Shown piece after piece: positions 28,485 through 41,020 of a stretch of 64,000 nt of DNA. How positions within the stretch are numbered: position 1 is the first letter of the stretch; every line of letters starts with the position of its first letter. The notes beneath the pieces were generated by a model, which was given only the letters and a program-made list of their open reading frames with translations, ran no database searches and was not told the DNA's origin. The stretch is from assembly GCF_027563465.1 (NCBI RefSeq), contig NZ_JAPFQA010000002.1, forward strand, positions 835,399-899,398. The letters run 5' to 3'. The DNA comes from Mesorhizobium qingshengii (lineage in GTDB: Bacteria > Pseudomonadota > Alphaproteobacteria > Rhizobiales > Rhizobiaceae). The position numbers and the translations under genes are program-made.

Positions 28485-29534
28485 CTATGCCTTCGGCGTG
28501 AACGGCGCCGGGCGCCGCCCCGCTGCCTGGCGTTCCAGCATCCAGCCGGGATATTCGGACGGCAGTGCACTGACCTCGTCGAGTTTGGCGAGATCGTCCG
28601 CGTCGAGCTTCACTTCAGTGGCGGCAAGGTTCTGTTCGAGCTGCTCCATGCGGCGGGCGCCGATGATGACGCTCATCACGAAAGGTTTGGCCAGCACATA
28701 GCCGAGCGCCACCGTGGCAACGCTCACATCATGCTTTCTGGCGATCTCGCGCATGACGGCGACGGCCGCCCAGGCACGGTCCTCGTTGACCGGCGGGAAG
28801 TTGAAGCTGGCGCGGCGGCCCTCGCCATTGCCCGGCGCGCCGGGGCCGTATTTGCCCGACAGCAGGCCGCCGGCCATCGGCGACCACACCATCAGGCCGA
28901 GCTTTTCCTCGTTGAGCAGCGGCACGATCTCGCGTTCGAGGTCACGCCCGGCGATCGAATAGTAGGACTGGACGGTCTCGAAGCGGGCGAACCCCTTGCG
29001 TTCGGCGATCCCGAGCGCCTTGGCGATGCGCCATGCCGCCCAGTTGGAGACGCCGACATAGCGGACCTTGCCGCTGGCGACCAAGTCGTCCAGCGCCCGC
29101 AGCGTCTCGTCGATCGGCGTCACGATGTCGGTGCCGTGCAGTTGATAGAGATCGATATGGTCGAGCTGCAGCCGTTCAAGGCTGGCGTCGACCGAATCCA
29201 TGATGTGGCCGCGCGAGGAGCCGCGCTGGTTCGGGCCGTCGCCCATGGCGCCATGGACCTTGGTGGCGATGACCACGTTCCGTCTGTCGATGCCGAGATC
29301 CCTGAGCGACTGGCCGAGCAGCCGCTCGGACTCGCCAAAGGAGTAGACATCGGCGGTATCGAAGAAATTGACACCGGCGGCGAGCGAGCGGGCAACGATC
29401 TCGTTGACGCCCTTCTGGTCGAGGCTGGCGATCAGGCCCCATTGGGCATTTTCGCCGGCGGCGCCGAAAGTCATGGTGCCGAGGCAGAGTTCGGAGACGA
29501 ACATCCCCGTATTTCCAAGCTGGTTGTAACGCAT
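28485..29534 (-). CDS. Aldo/keto reductase family oxidoreductase (second copy)
   Basis: A 349-residue NADPH-dependent TIM-barrel reductase, a paralogue of the one at 25121-26155 and of the YghZ/Tas-like type. Key motifs are FFDTADVYSFGESE with the catalytic Asp and Tyr, VIATKVHGA with the Lys and DLYQLHGTD with the His. The end reads MSVIIGARRMEQLEQN. ATG 29534 is preferred to a 13-codon longer frame upstream because TGGAG precedes it and the extra residues are not family-like. The substrate is unknown. It faces the LysR gene across a shared terminator and lies 111 bp downstream of the yggS stop on the same strand. Confidence 0.88.
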   Translation of the reverse strand: MRYNQLGNTGMFVSELCLGTMTFGAAGENAQWGLIASLDQKGVNEIVARSLAAGVNFFDTADVYSFGESERLLGQSLRDLGIDRRNVVIATKVHGAMGDGPNQRGSSRGHIMDSVDASLERLQLDHIDLYQLHGTDIVTPIDETLRALDDLVASGKVRYVGVSNWAAWRIAKALGIAERKGFARFETVQSYYSIAGRDLEREIVPLLNEEKLGLMVWSPMAGGLLSGKYGPGAPGNGEGRRASFNFPPVNEDRAWAAVAVMREIARKHDVSVATVALGYVLAKPFVMSVIIGARRMEQLEQNLAATEVKLDADDLAKLDEVSALPSEYPGWMLERQAAGRRPAPFTPKA

Positions 29535-29645
29535 GGTGAAGGCTCCAGGAGACTTGTGGATGGCACAAAGCAAATAGGAACGCTACGTTTCGTTTCAACA
29601 TTTGGCGCAACGGACTTGCCGGACTGGTCCAAAGCCGGTGGCGTA

Positions 29646-30308
29646 TCAGCGGCTGCCGAAAATCGCCGAACCGACCCTGACACTGGTGGCGCCAAAGGCG
29701 ATCGCCGTCTCGTAGTCGCCCGACATGCCCATCGACAGTTTCGCGACGCCGGCTTCCTTGCCGAGCTTCTCCAGCAAGGCGAAGTGGGGGCCGGGGTTTT
29801 CATCAGCCGGCGGGATGCACATCAGGCCTTCGATGGCGAGGCCATGGATATCGCGGCAGCGGGCGACGAAGGCCACGGCGTCGCGTGGCTCGATGCCGGC
29901 CTTTTGCGGTTCGGAGCCGGTGTTGACCTGGACATACAGTTCTGGCGCGCGGCCTTGCCGGGCGATCTCCTTGGCGAGTTCGGCGGCGATCTTCTCGCGA
30001 TCGACCGTCTCGATGACGTCGAACAGCGCCACCGCCTCTTTCGCCTTGTTCGATTGCAGCGGGCCAATCAGGTGCAACTCGATATCCGGGAATGCCTGCT
30101 TCAGATCAGGCCATTTGCCCTGCGCCTCCTGCACGCGGTTTTCGCCGAAGACGCGCTGGCCGGCCTCGATGACCGGGCTTATGTCGGCTGCATCGAAGGT
30201 CTTGGAGACCGCGACCAGTGTCACCGCGCCGGCTTCGCGACCAGCCTCGCGCTCGGCGGCGGCGATCTTCGCCTTGACCGCGAAAAACTGCTGAACGGCG
30301 TCGCCCAT
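29646..30308 (-). CDS. yggS: PLP-binding homeostasis protein (YggS/PLPBP family)
   Basis: A 220-residue single-domain alanine-racemase-like TIM barrel that binds pyridoxal 5'-phosphate and maintains PLP and amino-acid homeostasis without known catalysis. The PLP lysine is Lys36 in LVAVSKTFDA, followed by GENRVQEAQGKWP and HLIGPLQSNKAKEAV. The phosphate-binding end is LSMGMSGDYETAIAFGATSVRVGSAIFG. ATG 30308 was chosen, with AGGA upstream; longer in-frame starts are not family-like. It is divergent from leuS with 154 bp between the starts, which is a common arrangement in rhizobia. Confidence 0.92.
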   Translation of the reverse strand: MGDAVQQFFAVKAKIAAAEREAGREAGAVTLVAVSKTFDAADISPVIEAGQRVFGENRVQEAQGKWPDLKQAFPDIELHLIGPLQSNKAKEAVALFDVIETVDREKIAAELAKEIARQGRAPELYVQVNTGSEPQKAGIEPRDAVAFVARCRDIHGLAIEGLMCIPPADENPGPHFALLEKLGKEAGVAKLSMGMSGDYETAIAFGATSVRVGSAIFGSR

Positions 30309-30462
30309 ATGCAAATCCTGCTGTTTTTGGCCGGCGTTTTTAACCGACGCGATAGCCATATGGTTGACGGGTTTGCCAAACCATGGTGAACACCCGGACC
30401 ATATCCAATGAACTGCCGAGCCGTCGCCCGCAGTCCGCATGCTTTTAAGTGAAAAACGTCCC

Positions 30463-33073
<2,611 letters not shown>

Positions 33074-33087
<14 letters not shown>

Positions 33088-33655
33088 TCCGGAGAAGACA
33101 GACGTGAGCCGTGTGCTGCGCCACATCGCGCTTGCCGGCCTGATCGGCTCGCTTGCGCTGGTCTCGGCCTGCACGGTGCGGCCGCTCTATTCGAACGCGC
33201 CGCTGTCCGCCGGCTCGAACACCAGCGCCAATGCCGAGTTGGCGTCGATCGGCATCGAGCCGGTCAAGACGCGGTACGCCCAGCAGGTGCGCAACAATTT
33301 GATCTTCGGATTTGGACGCGGCGCCGGCGAACCAGCCTCGCCCGCCTATTCGCTTGATCTCAGTGTGACCGAAGCCGTCGAATCCTCGGCACTTGTACAG
33401 GTTGGAACCGATCAGGACGAGCCGACCGCCGGTTCCGTGACACTGACCGGCAGCTACTTGCTGCACGATGCGAAGACCGGGGCGGCGATCGCATCCGGCA
33501 AGCGGTCGATCACTTCGTCCTTCGACAGGCCGCGCCAGGAATTCGCCTCGTACCGGGCGCAGATCGACGCCGAGAATCGCGCCGCGCGCGAACTGGCCGA
33601 AGCGCTGCAGCTGTCCATCGCCCAGGACCTGGTCAGGGCAGGCAAGGCTGGCTAG
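33074..33655 (+). CDS. lptE: LPS-assembly lipoprotein LptE
   Basis: Outer-membrane lipoprotein that plugs the LptD barrel and takes part in lipopolysaccharide export. The 193-residue precursor has a cleavable lipoprotein signal, with a charged N-terminus, a hydrophobic core at about 18-31 and a lipobox LVSAC with Cys33 as the acylation site. The following RPLYSNA and a beta-rich body fit the LptE family. It overlaps leuS by 14 nt; E. coli has the same leuS-lptE order. In that order holA (DNA polymerase III delta subunit) normally comes next, but no holA is seen here: the 266-bp gap to ftsK has no convincing coding frame. Confidence 0.9.
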
Positions 33656-33921
33656 CGCGGTCCGTCGTTTCATGGAAACGAGCTAGCGCCCCAGGCGTGA
33701 AATGACGATCGGGCGCCCGAAGCCAGATCGTCCTGCATTGCCGCGAATGCGCTGCCGCACATCCCTTATGGTTCCAGCGAGCAGATCGCGCTGCCGGCGT
33801 GAATGCCGTGAGACAACGATCCTGACGTCCTGCATATTGCGGCCGGCACTAGCCGCCGGGAAGCAACTGTTAACCACTCGCTCCCTATTGCTCGGCGGAC
33901 GTTTCAGAGTGAGTCTTGAGA
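33656..33921. other. 266-bp gap where holA is usually found
   Basis: Downstream of lptE the order leuS-lptE-holA is expected, but no HolA-like frame exists here. A remnant CGTTTCATGGAAACG (33671-33685) resembles part of the repeat at 13835-13943. The gap probably carries the ftsK promoter. Confidence 0.5.
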
Positions 33922-36648
33922 ATGGAATCCAAGCGTTTTCCTCGGGTCAATTCATGGAAGCCAGTTTCGCCCGATGATCCCGAGGCAGAGCGTTTCGACG
34001 ACACAGGCGACAGGGACAATCAGCGAACTCCTTCAGCCGCGGCAGGCGACCTTGATCGCTTGCCTCACCAGGGTGGCCGGCAGCCTGGCGCGGACCGCGC
34101 CGGCTATTCCGCGCGGATTGTCGCACTCGGCGGCAACAGGCGACCCTATATGGAACCGAAGGGCAGCTCTGCGCCGAACAGCGCCTTTTCGGAAAACGGC
34201 GACATCGAAAGCCCTGCCTGGCAGGAATATTTCTTCCTCGCGCCCAACGTGCGTTTTACACGCACGCCAGACTATGAGACCAAGAAGCGCCGCCCGCATC
34301 GCGACCACGTTGTCGAGCAAGGCAATCCAGAGACCCTCCCAACGCGGCAAGCAATCGCGCAACCCATTGCGGCCGGGGCATCGTTCGCGCCTTCGCCCTC
34401 GGCATCGCCGGCGCCGGTGAAAAGCCGCAACCCCCATCTGGAGCCAGCCCAGTCCCAGGCCGGCAGTGGAGCCGCCATGCGAAGGTCGCCGCCGCCAGCG
34501 GCGTCCGCTCCGCCGGGGCGTGGCAACGACAAGGCGCGAGGTGCTCCGTCGGCGGCGCCGACGATGGCCGCGACGGGACGGGCATCCGCGCGCACGACCG
34601 CCGTTCCGGCGCATGGCGCTTCGGTCGAAACAGCCATCCCCGAAAAGATGCGCTGGCCCTATCTTTCGGATCACGCCTTCTTCGAGGCCATGGCGCCCTA
34701 TCTGGTCGACGTCTCGTCCGAGGTCCGGCAGGCCAGCCCAGTCTCGCCCGCACCGGTCGCTGTGGCGCCCGTCGCCGCTATGCGGGTCGACATCCGCCCG
34801 CCGACAGCGACCGATGCCACCTCGCTGTTTCGTGTCATCGACTGCCTTCCAGGCCAGGCCTCGAACGCCCTGCCGGTCGTCAGGCCGGCCAACTCGAACG
34901 AGGCTCTCGCCCGGCCCGAAGCACCGGCGAGCAACGCACCGCTGCGGGCCCAGGCCGCCGCAATGCCCGCTGCGGCGAGCGATGCCGTTCCCGTGCCGGC
35001 CGCGGCAAGTGCAGACGTCACTGTCAGGGGTGCGGGCGCGCGCCGTTCTTCACGCATGCCCCAGGCCGGGAAAATTGTGCCATCAACGACCGGCGATGCC
35101 TATGAGCTCCCTTCGGAAGAGCTGTTGCAGCAGCCGCCGGAAGGACAAGGCTTCTACATGTCGCAGGAGCGGCTTGAGCAGAACGCCGATCTCCTGGAAA
35201 GCGTGCTCGAGGATTTCGGCGTGCGCGGCGAGATCATTCATGTTCGCCCGGGCCCGGTCGTCACGCTCTACGAGTTCGAACCGGCACCGGGTGTCAAATC
35301 CTCCCGTGTCATCGGGCTTGCCGACGATATCGCCCGCTCCATGTCTGCGATTTCGGCGCGCGTCGCCGTCGTGCCTGGCCGCAACGTCATCGGCATCGAG
35401 CTTCCGAACGAGACGCGCGAAACCGTCTATTTCCGGGAGCTGATCGAATCGGAGGGCTTCCGCAAGACCAGCTGCAAGCTGGCGCTTTGTCTCGGCAAGA
35501 CGATCGGTGGCGAGCCGGTCATCGCCGAGCTGGCGAAGATGCCCCATTTACTTGTCGCCGGCACCACCGGCTCCGGCAAGTCGGTTGCCATCAACACCAT
35601 GATCCTGTCCTTGCTTTACCGGCTGAAGCCGGAAGAGTGCCGGCTGATCATGGTCGATCCAAAGATGCTCGAACTCTCCGTCTACGACGGCATCCCGCAT
35701 CTTCTGACCCCCGTCGTCACGGATCCCAAGAAAGCCGTCACCGCGCTTAAATGGGCGGTGCGCGAGATGGAGGATCGGTATCGCAAGATGGCGCGGCTCG
35801 GTGTGCGCAACATCGACGGCTACAACGAGCGCGCGGCCGCCGCCCGCGACAAGGGCGAGACGGTTGTCATGACCGTGCAGGCCGGCTTCGAAAAGGGCAC
35901 TGGCGAACCGCTTTTCGAGCAGCAGGAAATCGACCTTGCGCCGATGCCGTACATCGTCGTCATCGTCGACGAGATGGCCGATCTGATGATGGTTGCCGGC
36001 AAGGAGATCGAAGGCGCCATCCAGCGTCTGGCGCAGATGGCGCGCGCTGCCGGCATCCACCTGATCATGGCAACGCAACGCCCCTCGGTCGATGTCATCA
36101 CGGGCACGATCAAGGCGAACTTCCCAACCCGGATTTCCTTCCAGGTGACATCCAAGATCGACAGCCGCACCATCCTGGGCGAGCAGGGCGCCGAACAGCT
36201 GCTCGGCCAGGGCGACATGTTGCACATGATGGGTGGGGGGCGCATTTCCCGCGTGCATGGTCCCTTTGTTTCCGACGCGGAGGTCGAGCATGTCGTGGCG
36301 CATCTGAAGGCGCAGGGTCGCCCTGAATATCTGGAAACCGTGACAGCCGACGAGGATGAGGAAGAAACCGGGGACGACCAGAGCGCGGTCTTCGACAAGG
36401 GATCCGTTGCAGCCGAAGACAGTGATGCCATCTACGATGAGGCGGTCAAGGTGGTGGTGCGCGACAAGAAGTGTTCGACGTCCTACATCCAGCGCCGCCT
36501 CGGCATCGGTTACAACCGCGCCGCGTCCCTGGTCGAGCGCATGGAAAAGGAAGGGTTGGTCGGCGCACCCAACCATGTCGGCAAACGCGAGATCATCATG
36601 GGCCGGCGCCAGCAGGCGAGCGCGCCTGACGATGACGGCGCCGATTGA
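33922..36648 (+). CDS. FtsK-type DNA translocase without N-terminal membrane domain
   Basis: A 908-residue FtsK/SpoIIIE ATPase. The motor spans about residues 400-800. Walker A is GTTGSGKS (547-554, Lys553) and Walker B is [38 protein letters not shown] is the family signature, split here by line breaks. The C-terminal gamma winged helix that reads polarity sequences is at about 838-895 ([27 protein letters not shown]). Unlike classical FtsK, the first 400 residues show no transmembrane segment; they are Pro/Ala-rich and probably disordered. This is therefore a soluble paralogue, with the membrane-bound FtsK presumably elsewhere. ATG 33922 has only a weak site. A strong terminator lies 46 nt after the stop. 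Confidence 0.88.
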   Translation: MESKRFPRVNSWKPVSPDDPEAERFDDTGDRDNQRTPSAAAGDLDRLPHQGGRQPGADRAGYSARIVALGGNRRPYMEPKGSSAPNSAFSENGDIESPAWQEYFFLAPNVRFTRTPDYETKKRRPHRDHVVEQGNPETLPTRQAIAQPIAAGASFAPSPSASPAPVKSRNPHLEPAQSQAGSGAAMRRSPPPAASAPPGRGNDKARGAPSAAPTMAATGRASARTTAVPAHGASVETAIPEKMRWPYLSDHAFFEAMAPYLVDVSSEVRQASPVSPAPVAVAPVAAMRVDIRPPTATDATSLFRVIDCLPGQASNALPVVRPANSNEALARPEAPASNAPLRAQAAAMPAAASDAVPVPAAASADVTVRGAGARRSSRMPQAGKIVPSTTGDAYELPSEELLQQPPEGQGFYMSQERLEQNADLLESVLEDFGVRGEIIHVRPGPVVTLYEFEPAPGVKSSRVIGLADDIARSMSAISARVAVVPGRNVIGIELPNETRETVYFRELIESEGFRKTSCKLALCLGKTIGGEPVIAELAKMPHLLVAGTTGSGKSVAINTMILSLLYRLKPEECRLIMVDPKMLELSVYDGIPHLLTPVVTDPKKAVTALKWAVREMEDRYRKMARLGVRNIDGYNERAAAARDKGETVVMTVQAGFEKGTGEPLFEQQEIDLAPMPYIVVIVDEMADLMMVAGKEIEGAIQRLAQMARAAGIHLIMATQRPSVDVITGTIKANFPTRISFQVTSKIDSRTILGEQGAEQLLGQGDMLHMMGGGRISRVHGPFVSDAEVEHVVAHLKAQGRPEYLETVTADEDEEETGDDQSAVFDKGSVAAEDSDAIYDEAVKVVVRDKKCSTSYIQRRLGIGYNRAASLVERMEKEGLVGAPNHVGKREIIMGRRQQASAPDDDGAD

Positions 36649-36693
36649 GCCGCAGCGCCTTTGGCGATGCGGGCTCTTCGGAAGCGCATATGA

Positions 36694-36719
36694 AAAAAGG
36701 CCGGTTGCCCGGCCTTTTT
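36694..36719. terminator. Bidirectional Rho-independent terminator
   Basis: AAAAAGGCCGG and its complement CCGGCCTTTTT form a perfect 11-bp stem with a 4-nt loop (TTGC) between the convergent ftsK and transaldolase genes. T-runs of five on each side make it usable in both directions. Confidence 0.9.
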
Positions 36720-36738
36720 GTCAAAGCGGCGCCTGGCT

Positions 36739-37395
36739 TCAGCCGATCTTCTGGCCGGTCTTCGCCCAGTCGGCCAGGAACTGCTCGAGGCCCTTGTCGG
36801 TCAGCGGATGCTTGACCAGCGCCTTCAGCGTCGCCGGCGGGGCCGTGACGACATCGGCGCCGATCAGTGCCGCCTGCTTGACATGGTTCACGGTGCGAAC
36901 CGAAGCAACGAGGATCTCGGTCTGGAAGTCGTAATTGTCGTAGATCTGCCGGATCTCCTGGATCAGCTCCATGCCATCCGAGCCGGTGTCGTCAACGCGG
37001 CCGACGAAGGGCGAGATGAAGGAGGCGCCGGCCTTGGCGGCGAGCAGCGCCTGGTTGGCCGAGAAGCAGAGCGTGACGTTGACCATGCGGTTCATCTGGG
37101 TGCGGATCGTCTTGCAGGCCTTCAGGCCGTCGAGCGTCAGCGGCACCTTGATGCAGACATTGGGCGCGATTTTGGCCAGCACCTCGGCCTCCGCCATCAT
37201 GTCCTTGTATTCGGTCGCCACGACCTCCGCCGAGACCGGACCTTCGACGATATCGCAGATCTGCTTGGTGACGTCGGCGATCTTGCCGCCCGATTTGAGG
37301 ATCAGCGACGGGTTGGTGGTGACGCCGTCGAGCAGTCCCAGATCGTTCAGCTCACGGATATCCTTGATGTCGGCGGTGTCGACAAAAAATTTCAT
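36739..37395 (-). CDS. tal: Transaldolase (fructose-6-phosphate aldolase-type)
   Basis: Transfers a dihydroxyacetone unit between sugar phosphates in the pentose phosphate pathway (transaldolase activity); short family members can also act as fructose-6-phosphate aldolase. The 218-residue single TIM barrel has the Schiff-base Lys83 in [12 protein letters not shown]. Other features are [10 protein letters not shown] at the start, GVTTNPSL, and [20 protein letters not shown]. The short length (about 220) assigns it to the Tal/FSA subfamily rather than TalB. ATG 37395 is well placed, with GGAGACC upstream. It is divergent from priA and convergent with ftsK across the terminator. Confidence 0.92.
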   Translation of the reverse strand: MKFFVDTADIKDIRELNDLGLLDGVTTNPSLILKSGGKIADVTKQICDIVEGPVSAEVVATEYKDMMAEAEVLAKIAPNVCIKVPLTLDGLKACKTIRTQMNRMVNVTLCFSANQALLAAKAGASFISPFVGRVDDTGSDGMELIQEIRQIYDNYDFQTEILVASVRTVNHVKQAALIGADVVTAPPATLKALVKHPLTDKGLEQFLADWAKTGQKIG

Positions 37396-37485
37396 GGCGG
37401 TCTCCTGACGATTTCGTCGTGCCGGCAAGGGCACGTTCAGCGTTGCGCTTTGATCTAGACCAAAGTCGGGGCAAGGTCACGCCTG

Positions 37486-39669
37486 ATGATCGAAGATTCG
37501 CCCTTTGTCGCGGCGGCACCGGTGCTGGTGCCGATGCCCGCCGAACGCCCCTACACCTACGCCGTGCCGGCAGGCATGCATGTGGTGCCGGGCTCGATCG
37601 TGCGCGTGCCGCTCGGCCCGCGCCAGGTCGCCGGCATCGTCTGGGATGGCGCCGTCGAGAAGGTCGACGCAAGAAAGCTACGTCCCATCGAGCAGGTCTT
37701 CGATTGCCCGCCGATCAACCGCGCGATGCGCCGTTTCGTCGACTGGGTGGCGCAGTACACGCTGTCGCCGCCGGGCATGGTGGCGCGCATGCTGCTCAGG
37801 GCGCCGGAGGCCTTCGATCCCGAACCGTGGATCGAGGGGCTGCAACGTACCCTCATCGCACCCGACCGGATGACGGGGGCGAGAGAGCGCGTGCTGGAGA
37901 CAGCCGAAGGCGGTCTCGCCTGGACGCGGTCGGGTCTCGCCCATGCGGCCGGCGTATCGTCGACGGTGATCGACGGCCTGAAGGCGCAAGGCGTGTTCGA
38001 GACGGTGATGATCCCGCCGCGACCGGTGGTGGCCGCGCCCGATCCCGGCTATGCCGTGCCGGAATTGATGCCGGACCAGAGTGACGCGGCGCTGATGCTG
38101 CGCGCCAATGTCGCAGCCGGCGTGTTCAATGTCGCGCTGCTCGACGGCGTCACCGGCTCGGGCAAGACCGAGGTCTATTTCGAGGCGGTGGCGGCGGCGC
38201 TCGACCAGGGCAAGCAGGTGCTGATCCTGCTGCCGGAGATCGCGCTGACGCATGCCTTTCTCGAACGCTTTCAGCAACGCTTCGGCGCCAAGCCGGGCGA
38301 ATGGCATTCCGACCTGCCGCCGAGGATGCGCGAACGGGTCTGGCGGCAAGTGGCGGAAGGCGGCGTGCGCGTCGTCGCCGGCGCGCGTTCGGCGCTGTTC
38401 CTGCCGTTCAAGGAGCTTGGCCTGATCATCGTCGACGAGGAGCACGACCCTGCCTACAAGCAGGAAGACCGCGTCTTCTACAATGCGCGCGACATGGCGG
38501 TGGTGCGCGGCCATATCGGCAGCTTTCCGGTCGTGCTGGCGTCGGCGACGCCATCGGTGGAAAGCCGCGTCAATGCCCAGCAGGGCCGATACAGCAGGGC
38601 CGTGCTCGCCGCCCGCTTCGCCGAGGCGGCGCTGCCGCACCTCAAGGCGATCGACATGCGGCGCGCGCCGCCCGCGCGTGGCGGCTTCCTGTCTCCGGTG
38701 CTGCTCGACCACATGCGCCAGACACTGGAGAGGAAGGAGCAGTCGCTGCTGTTCCTCAACCGGCGCGGCTATGCGCCGCTGACGCTGTGCCGGGTCTGCG
38801 GCCATCGCTTCGGCTGCCCGGTCTGCTCGGCCTGGCTGGTCGAGCATCGCTTCCGCGGCCAGCTGGTCTGCCACCATTGCGGGCACAATGAGCGCCGTCC
38901 CGAGGCCTGCCCGGAATGCGGCACGCTCGATCACCTGGTCGCCTGCGGGCCGGGCGTCGAGCGCATCGCCGAGGAGGTCGTCGCGCATTTCCCCGACGCG
39001 CGCACCATCGTTTTGTCGTCCGATCTGATGGGCGGCGTGCGGCGGCTGCGGCTGGAGCTGGAAGCGATCGCCAATGGCGAGGCCGACATCGTCATCGGCA
39101 CGCAACTCGTCGCCAAGGGCCACAACTTCCCCAACATGACCCTGGTCGGCGTCGTTGACGCCGATCTCGGCCTGGCCAATGGCGATCCGCGCGCCGCCGA
39201 GCGCACGTTCCAGCTGCTCAGCCAGGTGACCGGCCGCGCCGGCCGCACCGGCAAGAAGAGCCTCGGCCTGCTGCAGACCTTCCAGCCCGACCATCCGGTG
39301 ATGCGGGCGATCGTCTCCGGCGATGCCGAGGCATTTTACGAACGCGAGATCGCCGAGCGCGAGCGGGCGGCCTTGCCGCCCTTCGGCCGGCTCGCCGGCG
39401 TCATCGTCAGTGCGGTGACGCGAGCGGAAGCCGAGGGCCATGCACGCGGCCTGCGCCGCGCCGCGCCCGAGGCGTCGGATCTGTTCGTGCTCGGGCCGGC
39501 GGAAGCGCCGCTGTCCCTGCTCGGCGGCCGTCACCGCTTCCGGCTGCTGATCCAGGGCGAAAAGCGCGCCGACATGCAAGGCTTCATCCGTGCCATGCTG
39601 GCCAACGGGCCGAAGCCGCGCGGTTCGGTCCGGGTGCAGGTCGACATCGACCCGCAGAGCTTTTTGTAG
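37486..39669 (+). CDS. priA: Primosomal protein N' (replication restart helicase PriA)
   Basis: 3'-to-5' DNA helicase that recognises stalled forks and loads the replisome again. The 727-residue protein has the N-terminal 3'-DNA-binding domain (about 1-105). The helicase follows with Walker A GVTGSGKTEVYFE (Lys227) and Walker B DEEHDPAYKQEDR. Paired zinc-binding CxxC motifs are present (CRVCGHRFGCPVCSAW, then CHHCGHNERRPEACPECG). The second RecA domain contains IVIGTQLVAKGHNFPNMTLV and the SQVTGRAGRTGK arginine finger. The start is ATG 37486; no better start is seen. It is divergent from transaldolase. Confidence 0.95.
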   Translation: MIEDSPFVAAAPVLVPMPAERPYTYAVPAGMHVVPGSIVRVPLGPRQVAGIVWDGAVEKVDARKLRPIEQVFDCPPINRAMRRFVDWVAQYTLSPPGMVARMLLRAPEAFDPEPWIEGLQRTLIAPDRMTGARERVLETAEGGLAWTRSGLAHAAGVSSTVIDGLKAQGVFETVMIPPRPVVAAPDPGYAVPELMPDQSDAALMLRANVAAGVFNVALLDGVTGSGKTEVYFEAVAAALDQGKQVLILLPEIALTHAFLERFQQRFGAKPGEWHSDLPPRMRERVWRQVAEGGVRVVAGARSALFLPFKELGLIIVDEEHDPAYKQEDRVFYNARDMAVVRGHIGSFPVVLASATPSVESRVNAQQGRYSRAVLAARFAEAALPHLKAIDMRRAPPARGGFLSPVLLDHMRQTLERKEQSLLFLNRRGYAPLTLCRVCGHRFGCPVCSAWLVEHRFRGQLVCHHCGHNERRPEACPECGTLDHLVACGPGVERIAEEVVAHFPDARTIVLSSDLMGGVRRLRLELEAIANGEADIVIGTQLVAKGHNFPNMTLVGVVDADLGLANGDPRAAERTFQLLSQVTGRAGRTGKKSLGLLQTFQPDHPVMRAIVSGDAEAFYEREIAERERAALPPFGRLAGVIVSAVTRAEAEGHARGLRRAAPEASDLFVLGPAEAPLSLLGGRHRFRLLIQGEKRADMQGFIRAMLANGPKPRGSVRVQVDIDPQSFL

Positions 39670-39720
39670 GGATCGCGATATCGGCGATAGGCCGCAAGCC
39701 GGCGAGAGATGGAAGATCAC

Positions 39721-40416
39721 ATGAAAACCCTTGGCCTTCTGGGCGGCATGAGTTGGGAATCGACGGCCATCTATTACCGCCTGTTCAACGAGATGGTGCG
39801 CGAGCGCCTGGGCGGATTGCATTCGGCGAAACTGCTGCTGTGGTCGTTCGACTTCGCCGAGATCGCCGAGCGCCAACATCACGGCGACTGGGACGGCGCC
39901 GGCGTGCTGCTCGTCGAAGCGGCGCGCAAGCTCGAGGCGGGCGGCGCGGAAGGCCTGCTTCTGTGCACCAACACCATGCACAGGCTGGCCGATCAGGTGC
40001 AGGCGTCCGTATCGATCCCGCTGATCCACATCGCCGATGCCACCGCGGTGGCGGTCAAGCGCGCCGGCATGCAGCGCCCGGCGCTGCTGGCGACGTGCTT
40101 CACCATGGAGCAGGATTTCTACAAGGGCCGGCTCGCCGACAAACATGGCCTGCGGCCCGTCGTGCCCGATGCGGCCGGGCGCGACATGGTGCATCGCGTC
40201 ATCTACGAGGAACTGTGCCAGGGCGTCGTCGCCGAAGCCTCCAAGGCGGCCTATATCGCCGAGACCGAACGCCTGCGGCGCGAGGAGGCCGCCGACAGCG
40301 TCATCATGGGCTGCACCGAGATCACCATGCTCATCGGCCAGCAGGACTTCGACATCCCGGTCTTCGACACGACGCGCATCCATGTCGAAGCGGCGGTCGA
40401 GTTCGCGCTTGGCTGA
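39721..40416 (+). CDS. Aspartate/glutamate racemase family protein
   Basis: A 231-residue cytosolic enzyme of the Asp/Glu racemase superfamily. It has the two catalytic cysteines in their usual settings, Cys82 in LLLCTNTMHR and Cys198 in IMGCTEI. The N-terminal LGLLGGMSWES and the final DTTRIHVEAAV complete the pattern of the YgeA/EcL-DER-like aspartate racemase group. It probably interconverts enantiomers of an acidic amino acid without PLP, though some relatives are broad-spectrum or isomerise other substrates. ATG 39721 (GGAAG just upstream) is preferred to 39709. It begins 51 nt after priA on the same strand, so co-transcription is possible. Confidence 0.88.
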   Translation: MKTLGLLGGMSWESTAIYYRLFNEMVRERLGGLHSAKLLLWSFDFAEIAERQHHGDWDGAGVLLVEAARKLEAGGAEGLLLCTNTMHRLADQVQASVSIPLIHIADATAVAVKRAGMQRPALLATCFTMEQDFYKGRLADKHGLRPVVPDAAGRDMVHRVIYEELCQGVVAEASKAAYIAETERLRREEAADSVIMGCTEITMLIGQQDFDIPVFDTTRIHVEAAVEFALG

Positions 40417-40514
40417 CCGGCTTTCGCTCGAAAATCGCCGACGCCTATCTGGCGCATGTCTGCGCCTTGGCTAGAATGCCCGGAATTTCAAAGCAGGCAT
40501 TTCGAGGGGACAAG

Positions 40515-40910
40515 ATGGATTTTGCGTTTCCATGGCCGACGAGCCAGGGCGAATGGCTGGCCTGGTCGAGCGCGGTCGTCACCACGCTGCTCGGCCTTCT
40601 GTTCTTTCTGGCGCCTGCCCTGGCCTTTCGTGTCCTGCGTTTGCAGGTCAAGCCCGAGAAGGCGGCGGCGATCGCCGAAGGGCGCGGCAGAATGTCGGGC
40701 TTCTATCTCGGCGTCGGCCTGTGCTGCATCCTGCTTGCGCAGCCGCTGATCTACATGACGCTTGGCTTCTCCTGGCTGTTCACCGCCTTCGGCCGGCTGC
40801 TGTCGATGATGTCGGACAGCGCCAACACGCCTTTCAACTGGGCCTCCATTGTGGTGGAATTGGCGCTGGCGGCGTTGCCGCTCGCCTTCGCCTTCGGCTT
40901 TGTGCCTTGA
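40515..40910 (+). CDS. Small integral membrane protein of unknown function
   Basis: A 131-residue hydrophobic protein with about three to four membrane segments (about 15-38, 60-82, 107-128). A charged loop of Lys/Glu/Arg residues (VKPEKAAAIAEGRGR) lies between the first two. It resembles DUF4345-type small membrane proteins, but I cannot assign it firmly. ATG 40515 has GAGGGGA 4 nt upstream, which settles the start. It lies 98 nt after the racemase gene and before the ATP synthase operon on the same strand. No function can be assigned. Confidence 0.7.
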   Translation: MDFAFPWPTSQGEWLAWSSAVVTTLLGLLFFLAPALAFRVLRLQVKPEKAAAIAEGRGRMSGFYLGVGLCCILLAQPLIYMTLGFSWLFTAFGRLLSMMSDSANTPFNWASIVVELALAALPLAFAFGFVP

Positions 40911-40992
40911 ATCCTTAGCTATTCCGGGGCGCGAGACGGGTGACTTTCGCCAGATGCGACAATAGTGCCTGAAAACCATGCGGAACGACGCA

Positions 40993-41020
40993 TTGCGGTC
41001 TTAAAATGCCTGTGCTAGAC
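40993..41020 (+). promoter_or_regulatory. Candidate promoter of the atp operon
   Basis: TTGCGG, a 16-nt spacer and CTAGAC resemble an alphaproteobacterial sigma-70 promoter in the 246-bp gap before atpH. Similarity is moderate only; it has the right strand and position. Confidence 0.3.

Noticed and set aside
28464..30389. Plus-strand long frame over the second aldo/keto reductase and yggS
   Set aside because: The minus-strand genes have complete motifs and ribosome-binding sites; the plus-strand product has no recognisable domain.
37678..40383. Minus-strand 901-codon open frame across priA and the racemase gene
   Set aside because: It shows the same codon-bias shadow behaviour with low-complexity residues, and both plus-strand genes have clear families.
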